Shown here: positions 1 to 7,860 of the stretch, one piece after another | How the letters are laid out: each line of letters opens with the position of its first letter | Numbering within the stretch: the stretch's first letter is position 1 | Assembly (NCBI GenBank): GCA_012927585.1 | Contig: JABBOY010000033.1 | Span: 21,621-85,620, forward strand | DNA from: Glaciimonas sp. | GTDB lineage: Bacteria > Pseudomonadota > Gammaproteobacteria > Burkholderiales > Burkholderiaceae_D | Reading direction: 5' to 3' | DNA length: 64,000 nt | Program-made: the position numbers and the translations under genes | The notes under the pieces: generated by a model | What the model was told of the DNA's origin: nothing | The model's input: only the letters and a program-made list of their open reading frames with translations | Databases searched by the model: none

Positions 1-480
1 GACCATTGCCCATAAATGGCGGCCTTCTTCCACATTGACCTGAAACAAATTGCGCAGATCGTATTGCGATGGTGCGGTCAGGCCCAGATGGCGCTGTTGC
101 TCGACTGAGGCCGGTTCGGTATCGCCTTGGGTGACTATCATGCGGCGCAGATTGGCACGGTGCTCGCCAGGCACGTCCTGCCAGGCATCCATGCCCTTGT
201 TCTCGCCGAAATTGACTTTGCGTCCTTCCTCGGCTTGCGCCAGAAAGATGCCCCAGCGATAGTCCGGCATTTTCACATGTCCGAAACTGGCCCAGCCTTC
301 CGGCGTAACATTGATGGCGGTACGCAGATACACGTCATGGCCGCTCGAATTATCCGGGCCCATGTCGCGCCACCAGTTCAGGTAGTTAGGCTGCCAATGT
401 TCCAGCGCACGCTGCAATGTCTTGTCTTCGGACAGATTGACGTTGTTTGGAATTAGCTCACTGTAATCAATTGTGCTCAC
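1..480 (-). CDS. boxB: Benzoyl-CoA 2,3-epoxidase subunit BoxB, N-terminal part (runs off window)
   Basis: BoxB is the di-iron oxygenase component of the aerobic box pathway and, with the reductase BoxA, converts benzoyl-CoA to 2,3-epoxybenzoyl-CoA in the cytoplasm. About 160 codons are visible on the minus strand, from a GTG at 478-480 to the window edge. The translation begins VSTIDYSELIPNNVNLSED and includes YLNWWRDMGP, PDYRWGIFLAQ and GEHRANLRRMIVTQGDTEP, which I recognise as BoxB. The gene lies 43 bp downstream of boxC, so co-transcription is likely. The metal ligands fall in the missing C-terminal part. GTG is used because no ATG is available near the conserved N-terminus. Confidence 0.9.
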   Translation of the reverse strand, partial: MSTIDYSELIPNNVNLSEDKTLQRALEHWQPNYLNWWRDMGPDNSSGHDVYLRTAINVTPEGWASFGHVKMPDYRWGIFLAQAEEGRKVNFGENKGMDAWQDVPGEHRANLRRMIVTQGDTEPASVEQQRHLGLTAPSQYDLRNLFQVNVEEGRHLWAMV

Positions 481-523
481 GGTAAATTCCTTTAATCAGG
501 TTTGTTGCAGGAGTTGATAATTT

Positions 524-2182
524 TTAAACGCGGCTCATATCGAATTTGGCCTGGTTGCCGCTACCGTACAACTTCAACGCACCAAATTCGCCCACGGCAT
601 TCGGCCGGATGAAAATCCAGTTTTGCCAGGCCGTCAAACGACCGAAAATGCGTGTTTCCATGGTTTCCTTGCCATTGAAACGCAAATTGGCTTCCAGACC
701 GGTCAGGGCATCGGGCGACATGCTGGCACGCTCTTCCAGCAGCATGCGGGTTTCATCGGCCCAATCCAGGTCATCAGGATCAGCGGTAATCATGCCCAGT
801 GCAAGGGCCTGGCCGGCATCGAGCGATTGCCCAATGGTGTTGCGCACCGACGCGATCTCGGTCTCGTCTTCATAGAAGCGGCGCGCGATGCGCGATTGCG
901 CGGTGACCATCGGCAAGGTGCCGAAATTAAGCTCGGATACAGCGATACGCGGTGCGCGCTGCGGTACCGATGGCAGGGCCAGCATATAGCTGCGGTCGGC
1001 CGCCAAGGCAATTTCGAGCAAGCTGCCCACAAAGCAGGAACCTTCGTCGATGAAAGCAAACAGCGAGCGCGACGACACATCGAGCCGGGCCAGCGTGCGA
1101 CGCAAAAAACCGATGGTTTCGCGCACCAGCCAGTGCGATTTATGCGCCAGCAAGGTGGCGTCGCTGGCAAGAACTGCTTGCGCATCGCCCCGGGTTTTCA
1201 GGATCCAGGTGCCAATCTCAAGTTCATTGGTGCGCAGGTGCAAAATCGCATCGTCGAGTTCCCGCGCCATTTGCAGCGGCCACCATTGGGCGCCTGCGGC
1301 TTCGATGCCGGCGATATCGATCGGCTGCGGCGCAGTAGGCGCCTTGACGGTCAGGGTCGCATTGCGCGCGGCGCGATCCAGCACGATGCCGACAAATTCA
1401 TAATCGATCGTGGCGTCGGTCTGGGTCCGATTTAAAGGTGTCAGCTTGACGCCTTTGCCGTCTGCCGGACGGTCGCTGCCGGCAGCCAGCGCCAGCGCAT
1501 GGTCTTGTACGGTTTGCTGGAAATGCGTGGGTGTTGCGACTTCATCCACCAGACGCCAGTCCTTGGCACGCTGCCCACGCACGCCTTCGGAGGTGGTGCA
1601 AAAAATATCTGCGTGGTCATGGCGCACGTGGCGCTTGTCGGTCAAACGCGTCAGCCCGCCGGTGCCGGGCAACACGCCCAGCAGAGGCACTTCCGGCAAA
1701 CTCACGGAAGAAGCCCGATCGTCAACCAGAATGATTTCGTCGCAGGCGGCCGCCAACTCGTAGCCGCCGCCAGCGCAAGCGCCATTCACTGCAGCAATGA
1801 ATTTCAATCCCGAATAGCGGCTGGAATCTTCCAACCCATTACGCGTTTCATTGGTGAATTTGCAAAAATTGACTTTCCACGAATGGGTTGATTTGCCGAG
1901 CATGAAGATGTTGGCGCCAGAGCAGAAAATACGATCCTTGCTACTGGTAAGAATCACCGTGCGCACTTCTGGATGTTCAAAACGAATCCGCTGCACCGCG
2001 TCATTGAGTTCGATGTCGACCCCCAGGTCATAGGAGTTGAGCTTGAGCTTGTAACCTTCTTTTATGCCGCCATCCTCATTGATGCTCATGGTCAGTGTGG
2101 CAATCGGGCCATCGCAAGCAATAGACCAATGCTTGTAATGCTCAGGTGCGGTTTGATAGTTGATTTGCGGCGAGGTGTTCAT
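524..2182 (-). CDS. boxC: Benzoyl-CoA-dihydrodiol lyase BoxC
   Basis: BoxC hydrolytically opens the ring of 2,3-epoxybenzoyl-CoA, giving 3,4-dehydroadipyl-CoA semialdehyde and formate. The protein is about 552 residues, typical for BoxC, with two crotonase-like halves. Visible motifs are FCSGANIFMLG, AAVNGACAGGGYELAAACDE and SLPEVPLLGVLPGTGGLTRL in the first half and FAFIDEGSCFVGSLLEIALAADR in the second. The reading frame is open 14 codons further upstream, but ATG 2182 has a good GGGAG ribosome site 6 bases ahead and starts the family-like MNTSPQINYQTAPE. It sits between boxR and boxB in a leftward operon. Confidence 0.95.
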   Translation of the reverse strand: MNTSPQINYQTAPEHYKHWSIACDGPIATLTMSINEDGGIKEGYKLKLNSYDLGVDIELNDAVQRIRFEHPEVRTVILTSSKDRIFCSGANIFMLGKSTHSWKVNFCKFTNETRNGLEDSSRYSGLKFIAAVNGACAGGGYELAAACDEIILVDDRASSVSLPEVPLLGVLPGTGGLTRLTDKRHVRHDHADIFCTTSEGVRGQRAKDWRLVDEVATPTHFQQTVQDHALALAAGSDRPADGKGVKLTPLNRTQTDATIDYEFVGIVLDRAARNATLTVKAPTAPQPIDIAGIEAAGAQWWPLQMARELDDAILHLRTNELEIGTWILKTRGDAQAVLASDATLLAHKSHWLVRETIGFLRRTLARLDVSSRSLFAFIDEGSCFVGSLLEIALAADRSYMLALPSVPQRAPRIAVSELNFGTLPMVTAQSRIARRFYEDETEIASVRNTIGQSLDAGQALALGMITADPDDLDWADETRMLLEERASMSPDALTGLEANLRFNGKETMETRIFGRLTAWQNWIFIRPNAVGEFGALKLYGSGNQAKFDMSRV

Positions 2183-2201
2183 GGCGCTCCCTATGGAAAT
2201 A

Positions 2202-2213
2202 TGATGCATATCA
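2202..2213. promoter_or_regulatory. Near-palindrome upstream of boxC, possible operator
   Basis: TGATGCATATCA lies about 20 bases upstream of the boxC start in the 278-bp boxR-boxC gap. It is centred on GCAT and imperfectly palindromic. BoxR/BzdR-type regulators are described as binding TGCA-containing operators, so this is a candidate site by inference only. The same gap also has ATTGC-N4-GCAAT at 2396-2409 and TGCA at 2371-2374 and 2427-2430. No clear sigma-70 promoter was identified for boxC. Confidence 0.3.
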
Positions 2214-2460
2214 TATATTAACATAAGAACTATATTTCACTTATAAAAATATGTAAAGCATTAAAATGCTTATTTTGTAGAAATTCAGTATTTTTCTGCT
2301 AGTCACAGATGGTAAAAGCCACCACGTTTGCGACCAAACAAGAATACAGGCACTAGGGATGCCATCATTGTGCATACTCCTGCGCCCAAAGAGGCATTGC
2401 AAGGGCAATGGCTTAAAAAAACAATATGCATTTTGGTTAACCGCCCGCATCCGCGAGGCC

Positions 2461-3360
2461 TTACGAAAACGCTTTATCCTGGGACAAGATAGTTCCGCGC
2501 AACTGATCCACCAGATTCATGAATGCGGCTTCCTGCGTAATATCACTGGTATCAAATATTTCATCTGCCTGAGAATAGAATGGAGCGCGGCTTTCGATGA
2601 GGTTCTTCAAATCTTTCATAGCCTCATGGTTATCGGCTCTCAGTCGCGAATCGCATTGTGGCAACCCGCGCTCCACATATTCTTCCGGGGCCGCCTTCAA
2701 CCAGACGGTATAGCAGTGCGAAAGCAATAAATTAAATGTTGACGGGTCTGAGACAATGCTGCCTGGCGTTGCAATCACTGCGCGTGGAAAGCGGCGGATT
2801 GTCTCTTCCAGCGCCCGATATTCGTAGCGCCGATAAGCGGCCGAACCATACAGTGCGTGAATTTCCGGGATGCTGCAGCCCGCCACCGCTTCGATTTGCC
2901 GCTCCAGCTCGATGAAAGGCACCATCCAGTTATCGGCCAGCATCTGCCCGAGAGTAGATTTGCCAGCACCACGCAAACCGATAAAGGCCACTCGTTGCCG
3001 CCGCGCCGACTCGCTGGAAGGCTTTTCAAAAATTTCGACCAGCGCCGCACTCGCCTGCGCCAACTCCGCCTCCGTGCGACCACGCAAAATTTCCCGAATT
3101 TTGAGCGATTCAGCAGAGGAAATGGCTTCATCGCCGATCATTTCGACCAGCCTGCAATTCAGTACCTGGCTCAACTGGCGCAGAAACTGGATTGACGCAT
3201 TTCCACTACCCAATTCAATATTCTGCAAATGGCGCTCCGAGACATCGGCCCTGCGCGCCAAGATTTTGCGCGACAGACCGTGCCGCGACCGCAGAGCTGT
3301 CAAGCGCTCGCCAAGCGCGACCAGAAATGGATCCTTGTGCTGTTCGGAACTGTCATTCAT
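2461..3360 (-). CDS. boxR: BoxR, XRE-family regulator fused to a shikimate-kinase-like domain
   Basis: BoxR represses box genes and is released by benzoyl-CoA, which binds its C-terminal shikimate-kinase-like domain. Residues ~12-75 form a helix-turn-helix (GERLTALRSRHGLSRKILAR, SERHLQNIELGSGNAS). After a linker, the Walker A motif GLRGAGKS lies at ~128-135, followed by IELERQIE and the kinase-like fold. The length of 299 aa fits the BoxR/BzdR family. Start 3360 (MNDSSEQ) was preferred over an upstream in-frame codon at 3411 because GAGGAAATAGGT precedes it. It is divergent from the DUF4863 gene and upstream of boxC. Confidence 0.92.
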   Translation of the reverse strand: MNDSSEQHKDPFLVALGERLTALRSRHGLSRKILARRADVSERHLQNIELGSGNASIQFLRQLSQVLNCRLVEMIGDEAISSAESLKIREILRGRTEAELAQASAALVEIFEKPSSESARRQRVAFIGLRGAGKSTLGQMLADNWMVPFIELERQIEAVAGCSIPEIHALYGSAAYRRYEYRALEETIRRFPRAVIATPGSIVSDPSTFNLLLSHCYTVWLKAAPEEYVERGLPQCDSRLRADNHEAMKDLKNLIESRAPFYSQADEIFDTSDITQEAAFMNLVDQLRGTILSQDKAFS

Positions 3361-3450
3361 ACCTATTTCCTCTTGAATTCTTGTCTGCACCACGGCACGC
3401 AATCTGCACAAGGGGGCGAAGAATAACGAAATATATTATCATTCATCACA

Positions 3451-3480
3451 TTGACTTAAGCAACATATTGCTTGTATACT
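3451..3480 (+). promoter_or_regulatory. Sigma-70-like promoter with an inverted repeat in its spacer
   Basis: TTGACT (3451-3456) and TATACT (3475-3480) are separated by 18 bases and point toward the DUF4863 gene at 3567. The spacer contains a perfect inverted repeat, AAGCAA-CATA-TTGCTT, at 3458-3473. A dimeric repressor bound there would block RNA polymerase. BoxR, encoded divergently 90 bp away, is the obvious candidate, but that is inference. Confidence 0.65.
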
Positions 3481-3566
3481 TAACCATTGAAGCACTATAA
3501 AACACAATGCAAGTCTGTTTCCCGTACTGTTGTACGCCATCAGTATGCCCGTTAGGAAAGCTAAAC

Positions 3567-4040
3567 ATGGATGAAAATACCTTTGCAGCATTAATGGGCC
3601 GTTTGACCAGGGAGATTGCCGGCGCACCGCTTGGCACCGCCCTTCAGATGCATCTCAATGCTGACCACGGGCCGGGAAGCGATTTATTCGAAGCGATTTT
3701 CGATGCCTGCAAGATTGGCGTCAAGGAAGGCTGGATATGCAATCGGGAAGGCGGCGGCATACGATATGGACGCGTGCTAAAAGCGACTGAGGCTACCCAC
3801 GGTTTCAGCGTCGATGTGGTCGATATGGAAAATAGGGTCGGTCCCTACCATGTCCATCCAAATGGCGAAATCGATTTGATCATGCCGTTGACACCGGGGG
3901 CCTGCTTCGATGCAAACCCGGCAGGCTGGTGCGTGTATGAACCCAGTAGCGGACATCGCCCTACTGTTACCAAAGGACGCGCGCTAGTGTTGTATTTGTT
4001 GCCGCAAGGCGCAATCGACTTTACGCCAGAAGCGGCGTAA
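3567..4040 (+). CDS. DUF4863 family protein of the box cluster
   Basis: A 157-aa cytoplasmic protein that I place in the DUF4863 family (related to 4-hydroxylaminobenzoate lyase PnbB), which often accompanies box genes. Its role in benzoyl-CoA metabolism is not established. Visible segments include the histidine-containing GPYHVHPNGEIDLIMPLTPGACFD and a C-terminal RALVLYLLPQGAIDFTPE. These suggest a small cupin-like barrel, although only the histidines are seen directly. ATG 3567 is chosen over the in-frame 3507 because AGGAAAG lies just upstream and the longer N-terminus looks non-native. It is transcribed from the strong-looking promoter at 3451-3480. Confidence 0.8.
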   Translation: MDENTFAALMGRLTREIAGAPLGTALQMHLNADHGPGSDLFEAIFDACKIGVKEGWICNREGGGIRYGRVLKATEATHGFSVDVVDMENRVGPYHVHPNGEIDLIMPLTPGACFDANPAGWCVYEPSSGHRPTVTKGRALVLYLLPQGAIDFTPEAA

Positions 4041-4045
4041 TTGCA

Positions 4046-4180
4046 TGATCAAAAAACTGACTAGGGTTCAAACCCCGTCCTTCAGGGCGGTGAGCGACGC
4101 AGGAGCGACTTGTTGGGAGAGGATTCAAACCCCTCACAACAGTGTTTATTACCGGCCGTAGGCCGGTCTAACTAATTGGT
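4046..4180 (+). repeat. Box-cluster intergenic repeat, copy 1 (full length)
   Basis: About 135 bases between the DUF4863 gene and the aldehyde dehydrogenase, beginning TGATCAAAAAACTGACTAGG and ending CTAACTAATTGGT. Inside are two tRNA T-arm-like motifs (GGTTCAAACCCC at 4067-4078 and GATTCAAACCCCTC at 4122-4135). There is also a hairpin TGTTG...CAACA around the second, and a strong palindrome ACCGGCC-GTA-GGCCGGT at 4151-4167. Two more copies lie inverted at 5867-5944 and 6820-6950. Confidence 0.9.
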
Positions 4181-4216
4181 CCTGCTGGTGATTTTCCATT
4201 TTTTGATTGTATTCAT

Positions 4217-5785
4217 ATGATCCATCTACCCAACTATTTGAGCGGCGCCTGGCAACCTGAGTCAGGTCGCAACGCTACATTGCTTGATCCGGTCACTGGC
4301 CAGCCGCTTGCCACTGCGGGCGGGCCTGCCGCAGGACTGGGCGCCGGATTTGCTTTTGCCCGCGCACAAGGTGCGGCCGGACTACAGGCAATGTCTTACG
4401 GTCAGCGTGCCGGCATGCTGGGCGAGATAGTGAAAGTACTGCAAGCCAACCGCGACGCCTATTACGACATCTCGCTTGCCAATTCAGGGACGACCAAAGC
4501 CGATTCCGCAGTCGATATTGAAGGTGCGTCATTTACGCTGGGCTATTACGCAAAGATGGGCGCTGGACTAGGCGATGCGCACACGCTACTGGACGGCGCT
4601 GCGGCGACTCTGTCGAAAGATCAGCTATTCCAATCGCAACATATCCTGTCACCGGTGCGCGGTGTCGCGCTGTTTATCAATGCATTCAATTTCCCGGCCT
4701 GGGGCTTATGGGAAAAAGCGGCGCCGGCCTTGCTGTCAGGAGTGCCTGTCATCATTAAACCGGCGACGGTCACCGCCTGGCTAACCCATCGCATGGTGGC
4801 CGACGTGATTGCTGCCGGCATTTTGCCAGCGGGTGCGTTATCCGTCGTCTGCGGCAGTTCTGCCGGTCTGCTCGACGCACTGCAGCCATTCGATGTTGTG
4901 TCATTTACCGGCTCGGCCGATACCGCTGCGCTGATCCGCTCGCACGCTGCCATCTCCCGTCATTCGGTGCGCGCCAATATCGAGGCCGACAGCTTGAATT
5001 CGTCCATTCTTGGTTTGGACGCCGCACCGGGCAGCGCAGCATTTGAACTTTACGTCAATGAACTGGTGCGCGAAATGACCACCAAAAGCGGCCAGCGTTG
5101 CACCGCGATTCGCCGCGCACTGGTTCCCCAACAATTTTTCGATGCAGTGGCCGCAGCAGTCGGAGCCAAACTGGCGCAAGTTAGTGTCGGCAATCCGCGC
5201 AATCCAGAAGTGCGAATGGGTTCGCTGGTTAGCCGTGAACAGTTTGACAGCGTGCAGGCAGGCATTGCCAGGCTGGCCAGCGAAGCCACCGTTCTATACG
5301 ACGGTAGTACACAACCCCTGATCGACGCCAATCCTGCGATCTCCGCCTGCATTGCGCCCACCTTGCTGGGTGTGCGCGATGCGGATCAAGCCTCGCTGGT
5401 GCATGACCATGAAGTATTCGGACCGGTATCGACCTTGCTTGGCTATCGCGATACCGGACATGCGCTGGCGCTGGCCGATCGCGGCCTGGGGTCGCTGGTG
5501 GCATCCGTATTCAGTGAGGATAGTGCGTGGATGGCGCAGGTCGGACGCGAACTGGCCAGCACCCATGGTCGGGTTCACATGGTGAGTCCCGATGTCGGCA
5601 AAACCCAGACCGGCCACGGCAATGTGATACCCGCATCGATCCACGGCGGACCTGGTCGCGCCGGTGGCGGCGAGGAACTGGGCGGTTTGCGCGCACTCGG
5701 CTTTTACCACCGTCGCACTGCGCTGCAGGGTTCATCTGTCACACTGCAGCATCTGACGCCCATCGCAGCACATTGGAACGGATGA
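4217..5785 (+). CDS. boxZ: 3,4-dehydroadipyl-CoA semialdehyde dehydrogenase (box pathway)
   Basis: This NADP-dependent aldehyde dehydrogenase oxidises the BoxC product 3,4-dehydroadipyl-CoA semialdehyde to the corresponding acid, which then enters beta-oxidation-like steps. The 522 residues are full length. The oxyanion Asn lies in INAFNFPAWG (~158), VVSFTGSADTA is the nucleotide-binding segment, the general base Glu is in NIEADS (~257) and the nucleophile is Cys295 in KSGQRCTAIRR. HEVFGPVS is the usual late motif. It lies between repeat copies 1 and 2 and is followed by a hairpin terminator. Some authors call it BoxD or Ald; the symbol follows the Burkholderia usage. Confidence 0.9.
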   Translation: MIHLPNYLSGAWQPESGRNATLLDPVTGQPLATAGGPAAGLGAGFAFARAQGAAGLQAMSYGQRAGMLGEIVKVLQANRDAYYDISLANSGTTKADSAVDIEGASFTLGYYAKMGAGLGDAHTLLDGAAATLSKDQLFQSQHILSPVRGVALFINAFNFPAWGLWEKAAPALLSGVPVIIKPATVTAWLTHRMVADVIAAGILPAGALSVVCGSSAGLLDALQPFDVVSFTGSADTAALIRSHAAISRHSVRANIEADSLNSSILGLDAAPGSAAFELYVNELVREMTTKSGQRCTAIRRALVPQQFFDAVAAAVGAKLAQVSVGNPRNPEVRMGSLVSREQFDSVQAGIARLASEATVLYDGSTQPLIDANPAISACIAPTLLGVRDADQASLVHDHEVFGPVSTLLGYRDTGHALALADRGLGSLVASVFSEDSAWMAQVGRELASTHGRVHMVSPDVGKTQTGHGNVIPASIHGGPGRAGGGEELGGLRALGFYHRRTALQGSSVTLQHLTPIAAHWNG

Positions 5786-5815
5786 GAAGCAAATAACGTA
5801 ACAGTATAGAGATCA

Positions 5816-5854
5816 GGCATTGCAGAAATTGCATTCTGCAATGCCCTAATTTTT
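5816..5854 (+). terminator. Rho-independent terminator after the box aldehyde dehydrogenase
   Basis: GGCATTGCAGAA (5816-5827) pairs perfectly with TTCTGCAATGCC (5834-5845) around a 6-base loop and is followed by CTAATTTTT. It lies 30 bases past the stop codon. Confidence 0.75.
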
Positions 5855-5866
5855 AGCGCTCGATGC

Positions 5867-5944
5867 ACCAATTAGTTAGACCGGCCTACGGCCGGTAATA
5901 AACACTGTTGGGAGGGGTTTGAACCCTAGTCAGTTTTTTGATCA
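5867..5944 (-). repeat. Box-cluster intergenic repeat, copy 2 (internally deleted)
   Basis: Inverted, 78-base copy of the element at 4046-4180. The outer ends (GATCAAAAAACTGACTAGG and the GGCC palindrome to CTAACTAATTGGT) match copy 1 almost exactly. The central ~55 bases are missing, as expected from recombination between the two TTCAAACCCC motifs of the full-length form. Confidence 0.88.
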
Positions 5945-6018
5945 TCAGCGCCGCTTTCGCCGCCAATCGCTATAGCGCCTGGTAGCAATGCATGGAGCAC
6001 AGAAAGGAACCATCGGCA

Positions 6019-6831
6019 ATGCGTTCAGATATACACAATAGCGGCGTCCAGTTTGCTGATATGCAATGGCAAAATAGCCCGCTCAGGCTGGAGTATCAAT
6101 GGGTCGGCGCCAGGCATTCCGACTACCCGGTAATCGTATTTTTGCATGAGGGGCTTGGCTCGGTCGCACTCTGGAAAGATTTTCCAGAAAAATTTTGCCT
6201 GGATCACGGCTTGACGGGCTTGGTGTTTTCACGCTACGGCTACGGTCGGTCCACCCCAAGGCCGGCAGCAGAAAAGTGGCCTGTCAGCTTTATGCATGCG
6301 CAGGCGCATCAGGTGCTGCCTGCCTTTTTTTCGCACCTGGGAATTACCAATCCCTGGCTGTTCGGCCATAGCGATGGCGCCTCAATCGCTCTGCTGTATG
6401 CAGCGCGATTTTCGGAGAACCTGAGCGGAATTGTCGTCGCTGCTCCGCACATTTTTGTTGAAGATATTACCGTCGCCAGCATCCGCGTTGCTCGCGAAGT
6501 CTATCTGACGAAAAATTTGCGTGCCAGGCTGGCGCAATACCACGACAACGTCGATTCGGCCTTTTGGGGCTGGAACGACATCTGGCTCGACCCCGCGTTC
6601 CGTGCCTGGAATATTGAAAACGATCTCACCACCATCACCTGCCCTATTCTTGCAATTCAAGGCGAAAACGATGAATACGGCACCCTCGAACAAGTTTATG
6701 GAATTCAAAGAAAAATTCCTGCCACCAAAATTGTCGTATTGCCGCAATGCGGCCATTCGCCCCATCGCGATCAACCCATGGCGCTCAGTCAAGAAGCTGC
6801 ACATTTTATTACCCATGCAACAATTAGTTAG
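6019..6831 (+). CDS. Alpha/beta-fold hydrolase of the box cluster
   Basis: A 270-aa alpha/beta hydrolase. HEGLGS (~43-48) forms the oxyanion region and GHSDG holds nucleophile Ser118. The likely acid is Asp218 in GENDEYG and the catalytic base His246 in CGHSPH. The substrate is unknown; a lactonase or CoA thioesterase acting on a box intermediate is plausible from context. Start 6019 was preferred to the in-frame ATG at 5992 because GAAAGGAA lies ~11 bases upstream. The last three codons (ACA ATT AGT) and the stop TAG lie inside repeat copy 3, so the C-terminus appears to have been set by insertion of that repeat. Confidence 0.85.
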   Translation: MRSDIHNSGVQFADMQWQNSPLRLEYQWVGARHSDYPVIVFLHEGLGSVALWKDFPEKFCLDHGLTGLVFSRYGYGRSTPRPAAEKWPVSFMHAQAHQVLPAFFSHLGITNPWLFGHSDGASIALLYAARFSENLSGIVVAAPHIFVEDITVASIRVAREVYLTKNLRARLAQYHDNVDSAFWGWNDIWLDPAFRAWNIENDLTTITCPILAIQGENDEYGTLEQVYGIQRKIPATKIVVLPQCGHSPHRDQPMALSQEAAHFITHATIS

Positions 6832-6950
6832 ACTGGTCTACGGCCGATAATAGACCCTGTTGGAGGGGGTTTGCATCCCTCCCAACGAGTCGCTGCTTGG
6901 TCGCTCACTACCCTCCAGGACGGGGTTTGAATCCTGGTCAGTTTTTGATC
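6820..6950 (-). repeat. Box-cluster intergenic repeat, copy 3 (full length, diverged)
   Basis: Inverted copy of the 4046-4180 element. Read on the minus strand it runs from GATCAAAAACTGACCAGGATT to CTAACTAATTG and keeps both T-arm-like motifs and a GGCCG-centred dyad, with about one change in six positions. It overlaps the end of the hydrolase gene by 12 bases. The rest of the gap to 7180 shows nothing else I can name. Confidence 0.88.
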
Positions 6951-7179
6951 AGTTGAAACAGCAGCGCATCTAAAACCACCGCATCCACCCGGCAAAGCTG
7001 CTTGGCCAGATTGCCGCCCGACTGAGTTTAATACCCCGAGAGAATCGCAGAAATGCCCTTTCACGTCTGCGTCGGCAGCAAATTGCTTTGACGTCAGCCA
7101 GCGTCGTTGCAACAAATCCTGTGCTACTTTAGCAAATGCGCCTGGACCGGGCGCGTAATCGACACAACACAGGATATCC

Positions 7180-7767
7180 ATGAATGACAATATTCGCCGT
7201 CTGCTCGCCCAGCTGACCGCCCTCGAAGACGAGCTGGAGACGGCTTTGCATGAACAAGAAACCAGGATGTTCTTCCAGATCAAGGGCAAGCGCGTCGAGT
7301 TTGAGCAGACCATCAAACAGGCGCACCGCCGGCTCAAAAGTAGTTTTTTTCACTGGCTGGTCACTTACCGCCCGCAAAATCTGATCACCGGCCCCATCAT
7401 CTACGGCATGCTTATTCCACTATTGTTCTTCGATCTGTGCATCACCCTGTATCAGGCGACATGTTTTCCGATCTACGGGATAAGCAAAGTGCGCCGCAGC
7501 GACTATATCGTGATCGATCGTCAACAGCTCGGATACCTCAACTTCATCGAGAAATTCCACTGCACCTATTGCGCATATGGCACTGGGTTGATTTCTTACA
7601 TCGGCGAGATCATTTCTCGCACGGAACAGTATTTTTGCCCGATTAAGCATGCGCGCAAGATGCTCGGTACGCATGCGCGTTACGCCTATTTTCTCGAATA
7701 TGGCGACGCAAAAGACTATGAAGCGAAGCTGGAGCAATATCGGATTGCGCTCGGCAAAGAGAAATGA
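7180..7767 (+). CDS. Conserved membrane protein of unknown function
   Basis: I do not recognise a characterised function. The 195 residues start with a charged helical, probably coiled-coil stretch (~1-50). A hydrophobic stretch of one or two membrane segments follows (~67-100, LITGPIIYGMLIPLLFFDL onward). Next comes a conserved-looking block with Cys128, Cys131 and Cys153 (FHCTYCAYG, YFCPIKHARK), and the tail is a short charged helix. The three cysteines could bind metal or form a redox pair. Start 7180 has AGGATATCC upstream. It stands alone, 93 bp before dacB on the same strand. Confidence 0.75.
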   Translation: MNDNIRRLLAQLTALEDELETALHEQETRMFFQIKGKRVEFEQTIKQAHRRLKSSFFHWLVTYRPQNLITGPIIYGMLIPLLFFDLCITLYQATCFPIYGISKVRRSDYIVIDRQQLGYLNFIEKFHCTYCAYGTGLISYIGEIISRTEQYFCPIKHARKMLGTHARYAYFLEYGDAKDYEAKLEQYRIALGKEK

Positions 7768-7860
7768 TGGGCCCGCTGCGGACCTACTGCCAGCTTGTCA
7801 AAATATCAGAATCAACGCCAATACCGGTTGCCAGCGGCCCGGCTTGCCAACAGGAATACG

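Noticed and set aside
2374..2380. ATACTCC upstream of boxC as another repeat copy
   Set aside because: No CCGCAT-like block lies 20 bases away on the expected side.
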